The translations under genes were made by a program, and so were the position numbers. The notes under the pieces are model-generated. The model worked only from the letters and a program-made list of their open reading frames with translations. It made no database searches and was not told where the DNA came from. Below, piece by piece: positions 53,324 through 64,000 of a stretch of DNA of 64,000 bases. The stretch is from Leucosporidium creatinivorum (taxonomy: Eukaryota > Basidiomycota > Microbotryomycetes > Leucosporidiales > Leucosporidiaceae): positions 1,129,923 to 1,193,922 of the forward strand of contig BCKL01000003.1 of assembly GCA_001600635.1 (NCBI GenBank). Direction: 5' to 3'. Position 1 is the first letter of the stretch, and each line of letters opens with the position of its first letter.

Positions 53324-55000
53324 CTAAGCGCGGCCGGCGAACCACTCCTGGACCTGTGTAGGAGGGTGAAAATCAGCGGCAGATTGACAGAGTCGAGTCT
53401 AGACGATGAACGTACGTAACCAGCGAACGAGACCATCTGCAGGTGGAAGAAGCAAGAGCGAAAGGTCAGCTCGGCGCTGACCAGGAGGAGGAGGACGAGC
53501 GCTCGACGTACGCAGATAGTCTGCCAGATACCGAGACCAATGCGAGGGGTAACTCCACGGTAGAGACCCTTGATGCCGTTCTCCTTGTAGATGTATCCGA
53601 GAGTGTTGAACACGGTAAGCTTGGCGGGGCGGCCGGCGACGGCCTTGGCCATAGATTGCATCTGCAGGAGAAGCGAGGTTAGCACTCGCTTCGCTTCCAT
53701 CTGTCGACATAATATAGCTCACCTCGACACGGACGACCTCGATGGGCTATGAGAGAAGAGAGAGGGTCAGCAATGAAGCGAGGCGCGGGAGTAGATCGCC
53801 GAAGCGCAAGAGCGCACCTGGTTCCAGCATCCGAGGGCTCCACCGATGGTCGAGGAAGCGATGCGATCCAGCGCACCGAGCTTCTCGCCCTCGGGAACTC
53901 CACGAGCCTTGCGAATGCCCTGCTCAGCGAGACGAGCGAATCCGAGACTGGAGGAGGCGCCGAATGAAGGGTCAGCGGGTGCGTTTAAGAGCGACCGAGG
54001 GATCATCTCGGCTGTATGAGGAAGACAAAGCACGCACCGGGATCCCCAGTTGGTCATCTGGCGGAGAGCAACAGCGTTGACTCCCTTGTTGATGCCGGCG
54101 ATTCCTCCCTTCTTGTACATGTCGGCGAAGAGGGTCCAGCTGTTCGGCAGGGGCAGGCAGGTCAAACACACGATCAGCTGTCTACTTGGCCTCCTCAACC
54201 CTCGTGGAGCTTCACTCACGTCGAAGGAGGCTTGATACCGTCAGCCGCGAGCTTGCTCCTCGTGATTTCGGCCGTCTTCATGCAAGTGCAGACACCTGCA
54301 GCAGTAGCGGGATCAGCGGGTGTATATTGTGACGAGAGCATTAGACATGACTTGCCCATGGTAGCGTAAGCCTGAGCGACTCCTCCTCCCATACCGCCGA
54401 GAAGTCCGGCAAGAGCGGGCGAGACACCAGCACGACTCGAGTAACCCTCAATCTCGGCAGCAGCGAAAAGGAGAACAGCTCCCTTGGTCGAAGCCTCAAT
54501 CCACGCCCACGGGATCAATCCCTGGTAGACTGCAGGTCGCGGACGAAAGTCAGCTTTCCGCGTCGCGCCCCAGTCTCCGCGATTGCGAGCAGCCCGACGT
54601 ACATCCAGCAACTCCACCACGTCCCCAGACCTTCTTGAGAGCGACGCCCATGGTATCCTGACGCTGCGAAGCCATCTGGGTCTTGATGACCTCGAGGGGC
54701 TGACCGAGAGTGGTGACCTGTGCTTGCCGAATCAGCTGGAGCTCCGCAGAATCAAGTTCAAGTTGCAGCTTACCTCGAAGAAGCTGTAGCAGTACAGTGA
54801 TAGTGCGGTGAAGGGGCGAACAGGAAGCAAATCGGTCAGCGGTGCTCTGTACAGGGCGCGCTCGTCGGTTGAGCTCACTTCATCGTAGCGCCTGCAGGGG
54901 ATTGAGGGTCAGCTTTGAATGTAGGGCGCGTCATAGAAAGTAAGCACTCACCGATGGCGATGTTCTCGTAAGAAGCGCCTTTCCTGCCGGAGGGAGCCAT
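53324..55000 (-). CDS. YHM2: Mitochondrial citrate/2-oxoglutarate carrier Yhm2
   Basis: An inner-membrane carrier exchanging citrate for 2-oxoglutarate, which in oleaginous yeasts can feed cytosolic citrate and NADPH supply. About 300 residues across many small exons. Family signatures match Yhm2 closely: [88 protein letters not shown] and [20 protein letters not shown]. The usual P-x-D/E-x-x-K/R carrier motifs appear as QPLEVIK and QPIEVVR. The start at 55000 gives [17 protein letters not shown]. The protein ends QEWFAGRA with TAG at 53326-53324. Confidence 0.93.
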
Positions 55001-55827
55001 TGTGCTGAAAGAGAGGTCTAAAGGAGGAGCGCGCACGAGTCAGCCAGCTGTCTGAGCTCTGCAGGCCGCTCAATGACCCAAGTCGCGTCCCAGTGGACTT
55101 CTGTAGCCATGCGAAAGCTTGCGCTAGCCGTGCCGAAGCGTTAGAGCTCACGGTAAGAGGTGAAGGGAGGATTGGGTTGGCGAGGCGGAGCTGGCGGCTT
55201 AACGAGGCGGGCTGGTCGTGTGAGGACGAGGGCTGCTGTACTGTAGAAGAGCGAAGCGAGAAGGAGAACGGTGGACAAGCGACGAGTCCTGGTATCCGAG
55301 TAGAGAAACGAGCGAGAGTAGAGGGAGAGAAGGGAAGGAGAAAGGGAGGACGGCGCGCTTCGTTGGGAATTGGGCAAGCTGAGCCCCAAGTCCGGCGATA
55401 TCGCTCAGATCTGTACTGGAGTACAGTCGAGTACTGCTGCAATACACAGCTAGATCTGATCTACATGCTACTGCTTTCGCCGAACCGGAGGCCCCTTTTC
55501 CTCCTTTCTCGGTTGTCTCTCATTGGAAGGCGAGCTGGAGCACCGAGATCATGCCGTTGCGCTACAGCCTTTGTAGGCTACAAGTAGGTGTTCTCTCCTC
55601 AACAACCAGCCCCTCCGAGCGAGTCAACTCCTCGTACGGCCAGAGAGAGCAGCTCCGAGGTTTACCGCCGAAGCGCCGTTGCTCACTCAGTTGATGCGAT
55701 ATGTACTCGAGTTGTTGCAAGTGCTAATATTTTACTCGTGCAGACAGAGACCTGCCCTCTGCTGGCCTGAGAAAAGGCCACGAACGACCTTACCCTCTGC
55801 TGCGCCCGCACGGAGGTCGGCGAAGGC
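55001..55827. promoter_or_regulatory. YHM2 upstream region
   Basis: About 830 bases, probably the YHM2 promoter plus 5' UTR and the 3' end of the MDR gene. No supported coding sequence. Confidence 0.45.
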
Positions 55828-57233
55828 TTACTCCATGCTGATGACAACCTTGCCTTCCGCTTTGCCTGATAGGAGATCGGCGAAGGCCTCGCCGTTGTCA
55901 ATGCCCTTATAGACGGCCTCGCGAACCCTGGAGGAGAGAGAGAGGTCAGCACGGGTCGGAGATGAACAGTCGAGTAGCTACGCACTTGATCTTGCCGGAA
56001 GCGATGAGGTCGGGCATCTAGTAAAAAGGAGGATCGTCAGCAATGGTCCAGCTCAAGTCCAGCTCAAGTCCAGCTCGAGTTGGGCGAAGGCTCTCTCACC
56101 TGGGCGTGGAAGTCGGTGAGATCCTTCTCGGCATCCATGATGAATCCGCGCATGGTGAGCTGCTTGGCGACAATCTGCATGCTGTTCTTGATGCCGTAGC
56201 GCTCATCGGCGGTCTTGTTGTACTCTGCGCACACGACACGAGAAGGTCAGCGAGTCGTCCTCGGCGGGAGCGGCGCATGAACGACGAACGGGAAACGGCT
56301 CCGCAAGCGATGATACGTCCGTGGAAGTTGATGTGCATGAAGGCCTCGTCGAGAGTCTCGCCACCGACGTTGTCGTAGTAGATGTCGAAGGGGTGGTCCT
56401 TGAGGATCTCGGCGGTCGACTCCGTCTTGTCTGTTGAGTAGCAAGAGGTCAGCGGTAAGCCAGGGAGGAGACAACCCCCATTATCACGCACAGTTGAAGG
56501 CAACATCGAACCCGAGCTCCTCCTTGAGGAACTTGACCTTGTCGTCGGATCCAGCCGAGCCGATGACCTTGAGGCCGTCCTGCTTGGCGAGCTGACCGAC
56601 GATCTGACCGACGGCTCCAGCAGCGGCGGAGATGAAGATGGCCTCGCCCTTCTTGGGGAGTCCGATGTTCTTGTACGACCACCAGGCCTGTAGTTTCGAA
56701 AGAGAGCGTCAGCGAAACGAACGCCGAGAACGAGATCAGGCCCAGGAGAGCACCAAAGGGCGTAGGAGACATCGACGCGGGGCATACGAGAGTAAAGAGG
56801 TACTCACAGTGTATCCGGGCATTCCAGCGGCTCCAACCATGGTGGTCGAGGGAAGGCCAGCCTTGTTCTCGATGACCTTGACGCCCGCAAGCGCCGCAGC
56901 GGGGAGCACAACATACTCGCTCATGACCATGAATCCCCTGACGAAATCCCCAGCCTTGTATCCCTCCACCTCACTCCTGAGGACCTTTCCGTACGCGAGA
57001 GTCTGCACCGGCTGGTTGAGGGGCATAGGAGGGCTGTAGGACTTGATGGAGGGGTCGCGCATGCGGCCACGCATGTAAGGGGAAAGGTCGAGGGCAAGCG
57101 TCTTGACGAGGACGCCGCCGTTGAGGGCGACGGTCTCGGCGTCGAAGGACTCGTCGACGACCTTTTTGGTGGTCACTCCCGGGATGGGGGCGCCGGTGGG
57201 GACCTGAAGGTACATGAGAGAGGTGTTGGGCAT
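55828..57233 (-). CDS. Medium-chain NADP-dependent oxidoreductase (PTGR/alkenal reductase type)
   Basis: A zinc-free medium-chain dehydrogenase/reductase of the leukotriene B4 12-hydroxydehydrogenase group, which reduces alpha,beta-unsaturated carbonyls. About 345 residues in seven exons. The catalytic domain starts MPNTSLMYLQVPTGAPIPG and contains LDLSPYMRGRMRDP. The cofactor fold is AIFISAAAGAVGQIVGQLAK, and VIGSAGSDDKVKFLKEELGF gives the NADP-binding turn. DIYYDNVGGETLDEAF is diagnostic for this group. The last residues are KVVISME with TAA at 55830-55828. No zinc-ligand cysteines are present. The substrate in this organism is unknown. Confidence 0.9.
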
Positions 57234-58241
57234 GTTGGGCGGAGAGCTGGAGGGGCGTAGAGAGGTGCAGGAGCGGGAGGGTCAGAGAACGCTTGGCGAT
57301 GTGGAGCGCGTCGGGCGAGACGTACAGAGGTGGAAGAGTGGAAGACTGTACAGAAGCAATCAGCTCCCAGTGTTCGACTAAAGGACACCAAGGAGTACTC
57401 ACAAAGAAGTTGAACGACGAAGCAAGTGAAGCGGAGGAGAGAGAGAGAGAGGGGGATCGCTCGCTTTGCTCCTCGTCAGCCCTCGAAGGTCGGAGAACGG
57501 TCCCTCGACGCAAGTGCTGCGTTCCGAGTCTCTGTAAGCATCAGTAAACCGGTCTCTTCTCGCAACCGAACCGCCGAGCTTCGCAAGTTGAGGCAAGCGC
57601 GGGTCTGATGGAGCCGAGGCCGAAGGTCCGAAATCGGCGAAAGGCCGGTGAGGGGAGGGAGAGGTCGAAATGAAGCGAGTGGGAGTAGTTGTAGATTGGT
57701 AGAAGGAGTGAGGATCGAGTAGGCTTGAAAAAGGGGGGACCGCCGAGTTTGATGGCCAGCAGCTGAGTGCGAAGCTTCGAAGCGAAAGCCGAGAGAGCTC
57801 GGCGGACAGTCTGGCGAGTTGGTCCACATCCCAGGCAGACGAGCGACACCGTAGCAAGTCCGCTCGTATGCGAGGCAGTACGCTCGAGATGGTTGTGTCC
57901 GTGACGAGAGCGAGGCTCAAAGGTGGGAGCCACGACGTCCGAGACGAGAGCAGGCGAGCGGTCCCTCGTCGGCCGTTTGTACGTCGACAGTGTCGCCAAA
58001 GTCCGAGCTCCTTCGTCATCTCGCACGTCGCGTCACACCGCCGCCCACTCCACAGCACGAAGCCCACATCGCGGAAAAGCTAGCCCCTGCCATCGCCGAA
58101 TCGGAGCGCCGTTGCGGGCTCGAGCAGTCGAAGTAAGGGCCATTTCAAAGCATCGCATTGGACCAGTAGTGTTTTGTAGCTAGGTGTGGTCCACCGTTAT
58201 CTAAATACGCAGGGAGGGAGGGAAGGAGCCAGTGGAGGAGA
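57234..58241. promoter_or_regulatory. Region between MDR promoter and RER1 3' end
   Basis: About 1 kb without a supported gene. Minus-strand frames of up to 220 residues cross it, but they are basic, Ser/Arg/Leu-rich, overlap each other and show no family signature. Confidence 0.45.
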
Positions 58242-59415
58242 CTAGCGGTTCGCCGAGGATCCTGTTCCGAGGCCACCGAGTCCACCGTTGGCATATCCCT
58301 TCTTGCCGATGTCGAAGGGGAGGTATCTATAGTCATGGCGATTGAGAAAGCGGTGGCAGGGCGTAGGAGGGATGAGAGCAAGCGAGGCGAGGGGAGAATG
58401 GCGAGCGGAAGGGAAAGAGTAGGAAGTAGGAGTGGTCAGCGGTGGACACAGAGAGGTGAAGGAGAGAAGGCGACGTACTTGTACTTGCGCATGTGGCCGA
58501 TTTGACGTCGCATGGTGATGACGAACAGGACGATGAAGTACACGAGGAGGATGGGCCAGAAGACGGGGATATCGAAGAAGGGGAAAGCGGTGGCGACGGT
58601 AGAGAGGACGATGGCCTTGGTGGCGGCGTACCTGTGAGCAGCGAAGCGAGTTAGCGACGACCCTCGGCGCAGACTTCCAACCGCCGAGACGACCGCCACC
58701 GACTCACCAGAACTTGAACTCGGGCAACCGACGGATGAAGGGGCGGAACTCGCCATCCTGCATCTCGCCGTAGTTGCTGCCGGATGCTCCAGGGCCAGGC
58801 GAGGAGGAGGAGGGCATGGAAGTGGGGAGCCCAGGAGCGCCTTCCTCGACTTCGGCCTCTGCGAGGTCGGCGGCGAGGGATGGGTCAAACTTGGGTTGGA
58901 GGAAGCTGTGGGTGTGCAGTTCGATTAGCTATACTCTTCCTGTGATACAGCAGCGAGTGGACGAACGCGAGGAAGAGGTTCAAGAGGTAGATGCTGAGGA
59001 ACGCGCGTCGAGGTGAAGAGAGGTCAGTTTCGACGTGTCTCCAGAACGGCGAGAGCAGGGACGACTCACCCCAACGCGTAGCAGACGATGTAGTAGGCCT
59101 GGGCCCAGAGGATCCGGATGAAGAAGAGCACAAAGAGTCCCGCCGTCGCGCCCCATCGTCGCAACGTGTGAGGAGTTGTCCGGTCTGCAGCAGAGTACGC
59201 GAGGTCAGCTATATGATAGGATGGTACAGAAGACTGAGATGAGCGTACCGAGCATGACTTGGAAGCGCTGCCAGAGAGCGACGAGGATAGGTGAGCGAGC
59301 ATCTTTTGGAGGAGGAGAGACGGGAGACGGGACGAAGGAAAGAGAGCCTTACCCTGTTGTACTGCTTTACTGCCTCGAATCCTGCTCCCATCCCTTGCGG
59401 TTCTGGTACATCCAT
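58242..59415 (-). CDS. RER1: ER retrieval receptor Rer1
   Basis: A four-helix membrane protein of the cis-Golgi that returns escaped ER membrane proteins and unassembled subunits in COPI vesicles. About 220 residues in six exons. Typical segments are [60 protein letters not shown] and [20 protein letters not shown], with [17 protein letters not shown] near the C-terminus, a Rer1 hallmark. A Ser/Pro/Gly insert of about 30 residues ([19 protein letters not shown]) lies in the central cytosolic loop. The ATG at 59415 begins [18 protein letters not shown]. It is divergent from HRD3, 127 bases away. Confidence 0.93.
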
Positions 59416-59542
59416 GGCTGAGTTCGGTCTGTTCGGTCGAGAGGGAGTCGAAGCGAGAGAGTCGTGGCTGCTCTTCGCCTTCGACGTCTCGCTTCTCGGA
59501 TCAGGCTCGGAAGAGAAGTAGCTACAAAGCAGAGGGAAGATT
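59416..59542. promoter_or_regulatory. Short divergent promoter, RER1 and HRD3
   Basis: Only 127 bases separate the two start codons. Both products act in ER protein quality control, so shared regulation (for example by the unfolded protein response) is plausible but not shown. No UPRE-like site could be assigned with confidence. Confidence 0.6.
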
Positions 59543-59680
59543 ATGAGGGTCAGCTGGAGCTTACTGCTATTATGTATAGCTACAGGTGAGTGCACGTATC
59601 TCCCCCTCTCCCCTCGCTTGCTAACCACGCATCATCTCCCCGGCCGACCTGTCGTCAGCTCGTGCGCAAGCCGAAGAGCT

Positions 59681-59711
<31 letters not shown>

Positions 59712-62700
59712 ATCACCTTCGGCGTATCACAAGGAGCTCGTCTCTCCAACCCAGACGGCTCAAGACAGCAGCCACCTACAGCCGGCGACGACGAGGTGAG
59801 CCCGCGCGTCGACAGCTGCCTGAGCTCGGCGTGCTAATCTCCTACATCTCGGCACAGCCCGTCAAGCCGCTAGTATTCACTACTACTTCCTCGAAAGCCC
59901 AGCCCTCCCCCTCCGACCTCTACCACCTCTCCCTCTCGCTCCTCACCTCGCTCACCGCTCACGCCGCTCCTCCACCACCAACCAGCTTCACACCTTTCCT
60001 CGAGCCCTCCTCTTCCACCCCATTACTCGACCTACTCGAAAGCAAGCTCGGCCCAACAGGAAGCTCGGCCGTCCGAGCAGTCAAGACCACCGTCGGCTAC
60101 CTCTACGGCGGAGCGAGTGCTCGTGGATCGGCGCAGGGAGGGAGGGACTGGAGTGTCAAAGGAGTAGTGACTGGGTTGACGAGCGTGGTGGTGGATTATG
60201 TGACGCCGTCGACGAAGAGTAGGAAGGCCGCTTCGGGCGCCGAGGGGTGGAGGGCCAAGTTGGAGGCGCTCGGTGGATTGAAGGGAGGGAATGGGCTGCT
60301 CGATGATGAGGAGGTTGCGGAGGGGATGACGGAGGTTGTAAGATTAGCGCAGCAGGCGGCGGATGCGGGGAGTGCAGAAGCTTGGATCCTTTTAGGAAAC
60401 CTCCAACTGGTGAGTTTGGGCTCCTCGGCGCAACCTCGGCATCGAGCTGAGCTCTGGTGCGCGTCACAGACCGGACACTTCAGCCTCCAACCCAATACCG
60501 CCGCCGCCGTCGAGTGCTACACCAAGGCGTCCGAGGGATGGGGCTCGCCCGAAGCTCAGTACCAGCTCGGCTTCCTCTACGGCAGCAACTTTGGCGGCGC
60601 GTTCGACGGTTTAGAGGGCACTGGGAAGCAAGGAAGCGTGGGTTTGGGGCTCTCCGAGTAGCCATGCTTCGCTCGCTTACCCTCTCCTCACCCACAGGCC
60701 CTCCTCCACTACACCTTCGCCGCTCTCTCGGGGCACGTCCCCTCCTCCATGACTGTCGGCTATCGTCACTGGGTCGGCATCGGCACTAAGCAATCATGCA
60801 AAGATGCTCTCGGCTGGTACAAGTCGGCCGCAGACGAAGGTACGCCCTGCCTTCTCGTCCTCGCTTTTCGGCGTTCGCTGACCTTTCTCGCCCCTTTCCC
60901 AGCCATGCGCACCTTCAACGCCGGCCCACCTGGCGGTCGACACCTTCCACCACCCAAACTCCGCCTCTCCGACCTCAAAGGCGGCGCCTACGGTCCCGGC
61001 GCATCCTCCTCCTACCGCCCCCAAGTCACCGGCGGCTCGACCTCCTCCACTCAGCAAGAATGGGACGACCTACTCGAGTTCCACCACTTCCATGCCGAGC
61101 GGAATGATGTTTCGTACATGTTCCGACTGGGGAGGCTCTACTACCAAGGGTTCGGAGGGAATGGGCTCGGTGGCGTGAGGGGTGGGAAGGGTCGGTTGAA
61201 CGTCGCGCTGCCGGGGCTGCAGGATCGATTGGCTGAGGGAGGGAGGGATTTCAATCGGGCGAGCAAGTGGTTCATGGCGGTGGCGACCAAGGTGTGGAAG
61301 AAGGAGGCGCCGAGAGAGGCGACGGCGCAAGGAGGGGTGGTCAAGAGGGTCAAGGGGGAGGCGCCTAAACTCTTCTACGATGGGACCAAGGATCTCAAGC
61401 TTACCAAGGACGAGAGGACGATCATGGTCGCCGGACTCGCCGCGGGATACTTGGGCAAGATGTACCTTCGGGGAGAAGGAGCGACGGCCAACTACGCCAA
61501 GGCCTTTCTCTGGTTTCAGAGAGGTGTGGGACAGGTGAGCTCGTTCTTCTCTCGCTGGAGGCTTTCCTTCTCTCGCTGACATCTCACGTCCCTCCTACAG
61601 GGCGACCGCGAGTCCAACAACGGCCTCGGCATCATGTACCGCGACGGTCTCGGCGTCGAGCGCGACGTCAAGAAGGCCAACCTCTACTTCCACGGCGCCG
61701 CTCAAGCAGATCTCGCCGAGGCGCAAGTCAACCTCGGCAAGTACCACTTTGGTAAGCCTGCTCCTTCTCCTCCTCGCTCCCCGCTGTCCCCTCGCTGACC
61801 TCGGCTTCCTCCCTCCTACAGGCATGGGCGACTTTGCTCTGGCGACGACCTACTTCGAGCACGCGATCCGACAAGACGGCACGCGCCAACCCGACACCTT
61901 CCAATCCTACTACTACCTCGCCGAACTGAACGCCCGCGCGCTCAACCGCGATGACCAGTGCCCCTTCACCGTTGCGTTCTATAAGATGGTCGCTGAGAAG
62001 GGCGATTGGGAGACGGAGGTTTGGTGGGAGGCGGAGAGGGCGTTGGGGAGGGGAGACGAGAGGATGGCGCTGTTGGGGTATTGGATCATGGCGGAAAGAG
62101 GGTACGAGCAGGCGCAGAATAATGTGGCTTGGATCTTGGATCGAGGTGAGTTGTGTCGACTTGCTTCCAGCTTACGATCGCTGATCTGGTCTTCTCGACT
62201 CGTCGATACCACGCTACAACACAGACAAGCAACGTCTCCGTCTCCCCCTCGTCGACTCGGATCCCCTCCCAAACCAAACCGACCGCCTCGCCCTCGCCTA
62301 CTGGACCCGTTCCGCCGCACAAGACAACGTCGACGCCCTCGTCAAGATGGGCGATTACTACTTTGCTGGCGTCGGCGGAGAAGGCGAGACGGCGGGAGAG
62401 CCTCAGTGGGAGAAGGCTGCCGCTTGCTATCAGAGTGCAGCGACGACGAGGATTAGTGCGATGGCGATGTGGAACTTGGGGTGGATGCATGAGAATGGGA
62501 AGGGAGTGGCTAAGGTGCGTTCGCCGTCTAGGTGCTTTCTCTCCGGCTCGGCGCTTGCTCGACTCGCGGTTTCCGCGTCCGGCGCTTTCCCGAGCACTGC
62601 TGACTCTTTTCATTGTCCTTAGGACTACCACATGGCCAAACGCTACTACGACCAAGCGCTCGAAACCTCGGTCGACGCCTACTTCCCCGTCACCCTCTCC

Positions 62701-63344
62701 CTCATCTCCCTCTACGCCCGCGCCGCCTATCACGCCATCTTCACCTCCCCAGACGACGAACTCAAAGCCCTCTCTCTCTTCGGCAACGCCGTCGGCGTCG
62801 GCGGCGGCGCAGGAGGTGTAGAGGAGCTCGGCGCTAGTTGGAGCTTCGGTCGCGCGTGGAGGGAGATCCAGCGGAGGTGGGGAGTTGACGTACCCCCTGA
62901 GCAGGTCAATCAGATGCCGGTGGTGGATAATCGGGATCAGGCGGGCGAGGAGTGGGCGCCGGAGGACTTGCATGAGGCGCAGAGGCAGCTGGAGGGCAAC
63001 GACGAAGGGATGGACTGGGCGGGGAGGAAAGCGGGGGGCAGGTTCGATGATGATGATGAAGACTTTTATCTTGATGGAGAGGGAGATCTGGGTGGAACGG
63101 TCGCGATTGTAGCGCTCTGTGTGATCCTAGGGTGAGTCGCTCTTGAGCTCGGTGGACGCTCTCCAGTCGCTAACTTCATCCTTTCGCATTTCGCAGATGG
63201 CTGCTCTACTTCCGACAAGGTCGACTACCACCAGAGCAGCCTCACCAGGTCGGAGAAGCTGCGGCTGGACCAGCAGCAGCACCAGGGGCCGAACCGCCGA
63301 GACGACCAGAGGAGGGGCGACCAGAAGAGCAACGGCTAGTTTGA
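59543..63344 (+). CDS. HRD3: ERAD adaptor Hrd3/SEL1L (Sel1 repeats)
   Basis: The lumenal partner of the Hrd1 ubiquitin ligase, it receives misfolded glycoproteins for ER-associated degradation. About 1,000 residues in eleven or more exons. Exon 1 encodes a signal peptide (MRVSWSLLLLCIATA, then RAQA). A polyQ run of ten follows (59682-59711). Many Sel1-like TPR repeats follow, for example AAADAGSAEAWILLGNLQL-like, AQYQLGFLYGSNFGG, AAGYLGKMYLRGEGATANYA, SNNGLGIMYRDGLGVERDVK, AMAMWNLGWMHENGKGVAKD. A single transmembrane helix (GGTVAIVALCVILGWLLYF) sits near the C-terminus, followed by a Pro/Glu-rich cytosolic tail ending EEQRLV. Stop TGA is at 63342-63344. The order and length match Hrd3. Confidence 0.92.
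59682..59711 (+). repeat. CAG repeat encoding a run of ten glutamines in HRD3
   Basis: Six CAG, one CAA and three CAG codons, just after the predicted signal peptide cleavage site of HRD3. Confidence 0.85.
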
Positions 63345-63504
63345 TAGTACCTCGCAAATCTGCACATGATACACTTTTCGTTTCTAATCATCTACAGAGC
63401 AAGGGAATGACGGGAAGAAGAAGGTTTGGCACGTCGGCGTTGCGAACGAGGCCACGCTCGAGAGCTCGAGCAGCTTGAGCTCCCGCCGTTATCCCTCGTT
63501 CGAC
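63345..63504. promoter_or_regulatory. Short spacer after HRD3
   Basis: A 160-base spacer. No feature is visible beyond an AT-rich GATACACTTTTCG stretch near 63370. Confidence 0.3.
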
Positions 63505-64000
63505 ATGGCGACCTCGGCAGCAGAGCCGGCAGATTCCAGCTCGCTGTTTGTCGAGACTGCGATCCTCAGCGCCATCCGCTGCATCTTCATCCTCGTCTCG
63601 CGGCGCTATGTCAACAGGTTCCTCTTCGCCGACCTGCGCTCCGTGACCGAGGAAGCGTATCCCGAGGGCGGCGTGCTGGAATCGCCTACACGAGCCAATA
63701 TTGCGCTGGAGGAGGTCACCACCGAAGTAGGAGTGGGAGGAAGTTACAGCGGCGGAGGGAGCGCAGCAGCGGGAGGCAAGGATGGGGCAGGATTCTCGGC
63801 GCCGTTGCTCAAGAGGAGTAACAGCGGCGGTGGTTCGAGTAAAAGGGAAGCTAGTACATCCTCACCTATCGGCGGGAAAGGCCTGGGAGCGTCCCAGCAG
63901 CAGGTCTACACCAAGCTCTCCACCACCCTCTTCTGCTTGAGCTTCTCCGAGTCGTGCATGCTCTTCACTTTGCTCTTGTTCGGTGATGCAATAACAGATC
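63505..64000 (+). CDS. Unknown membrane protein, 5' part, cut by the window end
   Basis: The frame is open from the ATG at 63505 to the end of the window (165 residues so far). It begins MATSAAEPADSSSLFVETAI, continues into a hydrophobic-basic helix (LSAIRCIFILVSRRYVNRFL) and FADLRSVTEEAYPEG, then a Gly/Ser-rich linker of about 70 residues, and reaches another hydrophobic segment (LSTTLFCLSFSESCMLFTLL). The second helix may be the first of a transmembrane bundle. Not recognised. Confidence 0.6.
   Translation, partial: MATSAAEPADSSSLFVETAILSAIRCIFILVSRRYVNRFLFADLRSVTEEAYPEGGVLESPTRANIALEEVTTEVGVGGSYSGGGSAAAGGKDGAGFSAPLLKRSNSGGGSSKREASTSSPIGGKGLGASQQQVYTKLSTTLFCLSFSESCMLFTLLLFGDAITD

Noticed and set aside
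57399-58067. 222-residue minus-strand frame upstream of the MDR gene
   Set aside because: Basic and Ser/Leu-rich with no signature, overlapped by competing frames; more likely promoter and 5' UTR of the MDR gene.
62086-62973. 295-residue minus-strand frame
   Set aside because: Antisense to well-supported HRD3 exons and crosses HRD3 introns without its own splice pattern.
1-64000. tRNA, rRNA and CRISPR features
   Set aside because: B-box-like GGTTCGA strings (for example near 36900) lack a paired acceptor stem and A box. No rRNA-like conserved stretch and no regularly spaced repeats were found.
1-64000. LTR elements, virus-like elements or large DNA transposons
   Set aside because: No integrase, reverse transcriptase, capsid or transposase-like frame and no long terminal repeats were seen. 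The A/B duplications are ordinary gene duplications.

Overview
The window looks like a GC-rich, very intron-dense chromosome segment from a basidiomycete yeast, most likely a red yeast of the Microbotryomycetes (Rhodotorula/Rhodosporidium/Sporobolomyces type). That placement is an inference from gene style: almost every gene has several introns of about 50-80 bases with GTGAGT-like donors, a CTGAC branch point and a CTACAG or TCGCAG acceptor, and the proteins are rich in Ala, Ser and acidic residues. I see no tRNA, rRNA, CRISPR array, retroelement or intact DNA transposon. All gene models were spliced by eye, so internal exon borders are approximate while starts and stops are given to the base where they could be read.

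Most of the window is single-copy housekeeping genes on both strands. From left to right: proteasome beta2 subunit (PUP1), BAR protein GVP36, NuA4 scaffold subunit VID21/EAF1, a p24 cargo receptor, an orphan RecA-like protein, four-RRM protein MRN1, cytosolic asparaginyl-tRNA synthetase, a SurE-type phosphatase, an AGTRAP-like membrane protein, a D-2-hydroxyacid dehydrogenase, a subtilisin-like protease, an orphan small protein, a membrane-bound putative glycosyltransferase, an FSP1/AIFM2-like oxidoreductase, an RTC3-like SBDS-fold protein, a GAF-domain protein, an L-type lectin, DPH7, mitochondrial carrier YHM2, an MDR oxidoreductase, RER1, HRD3 and the start of an unknown membrane protein. 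The early secretory pathway is well represented (p24, L-type lectin, RER1, HRD3), and RER1 and HRD3 share a very short divergent promoter.

The unusual part is a family of two F-box-like genes, called A and B here, always arranged head to head around a shared spacer of about 0.7 kb. One pair lies at 14.9-18.8 kb, a second in opposite order at 30.2-34.0 kb, and half of a third pair begins at base 1 with its B partner off the window. The spacer, the 5'-UTR intron of A and the N-terminal F-box-like segments are strikingly alike between copies, while the leucine-rich middles have diverged strongly. Of the five visible copies only B3 (30.2-31.8 kb) reads through cleanly. A1 is interrupted by about 1.2 kb of foreign sequence containing an assembly gap, A2 carries a one-base loss that may be bypassed by a new 50-base intron, and A3 and B2 each carry a one-base loss. 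Either this is a fast birth-and-death family of paired ubiquitin-ligase adaptors, or read mapping in the repeat left polishing errors; both explanations can be tested.
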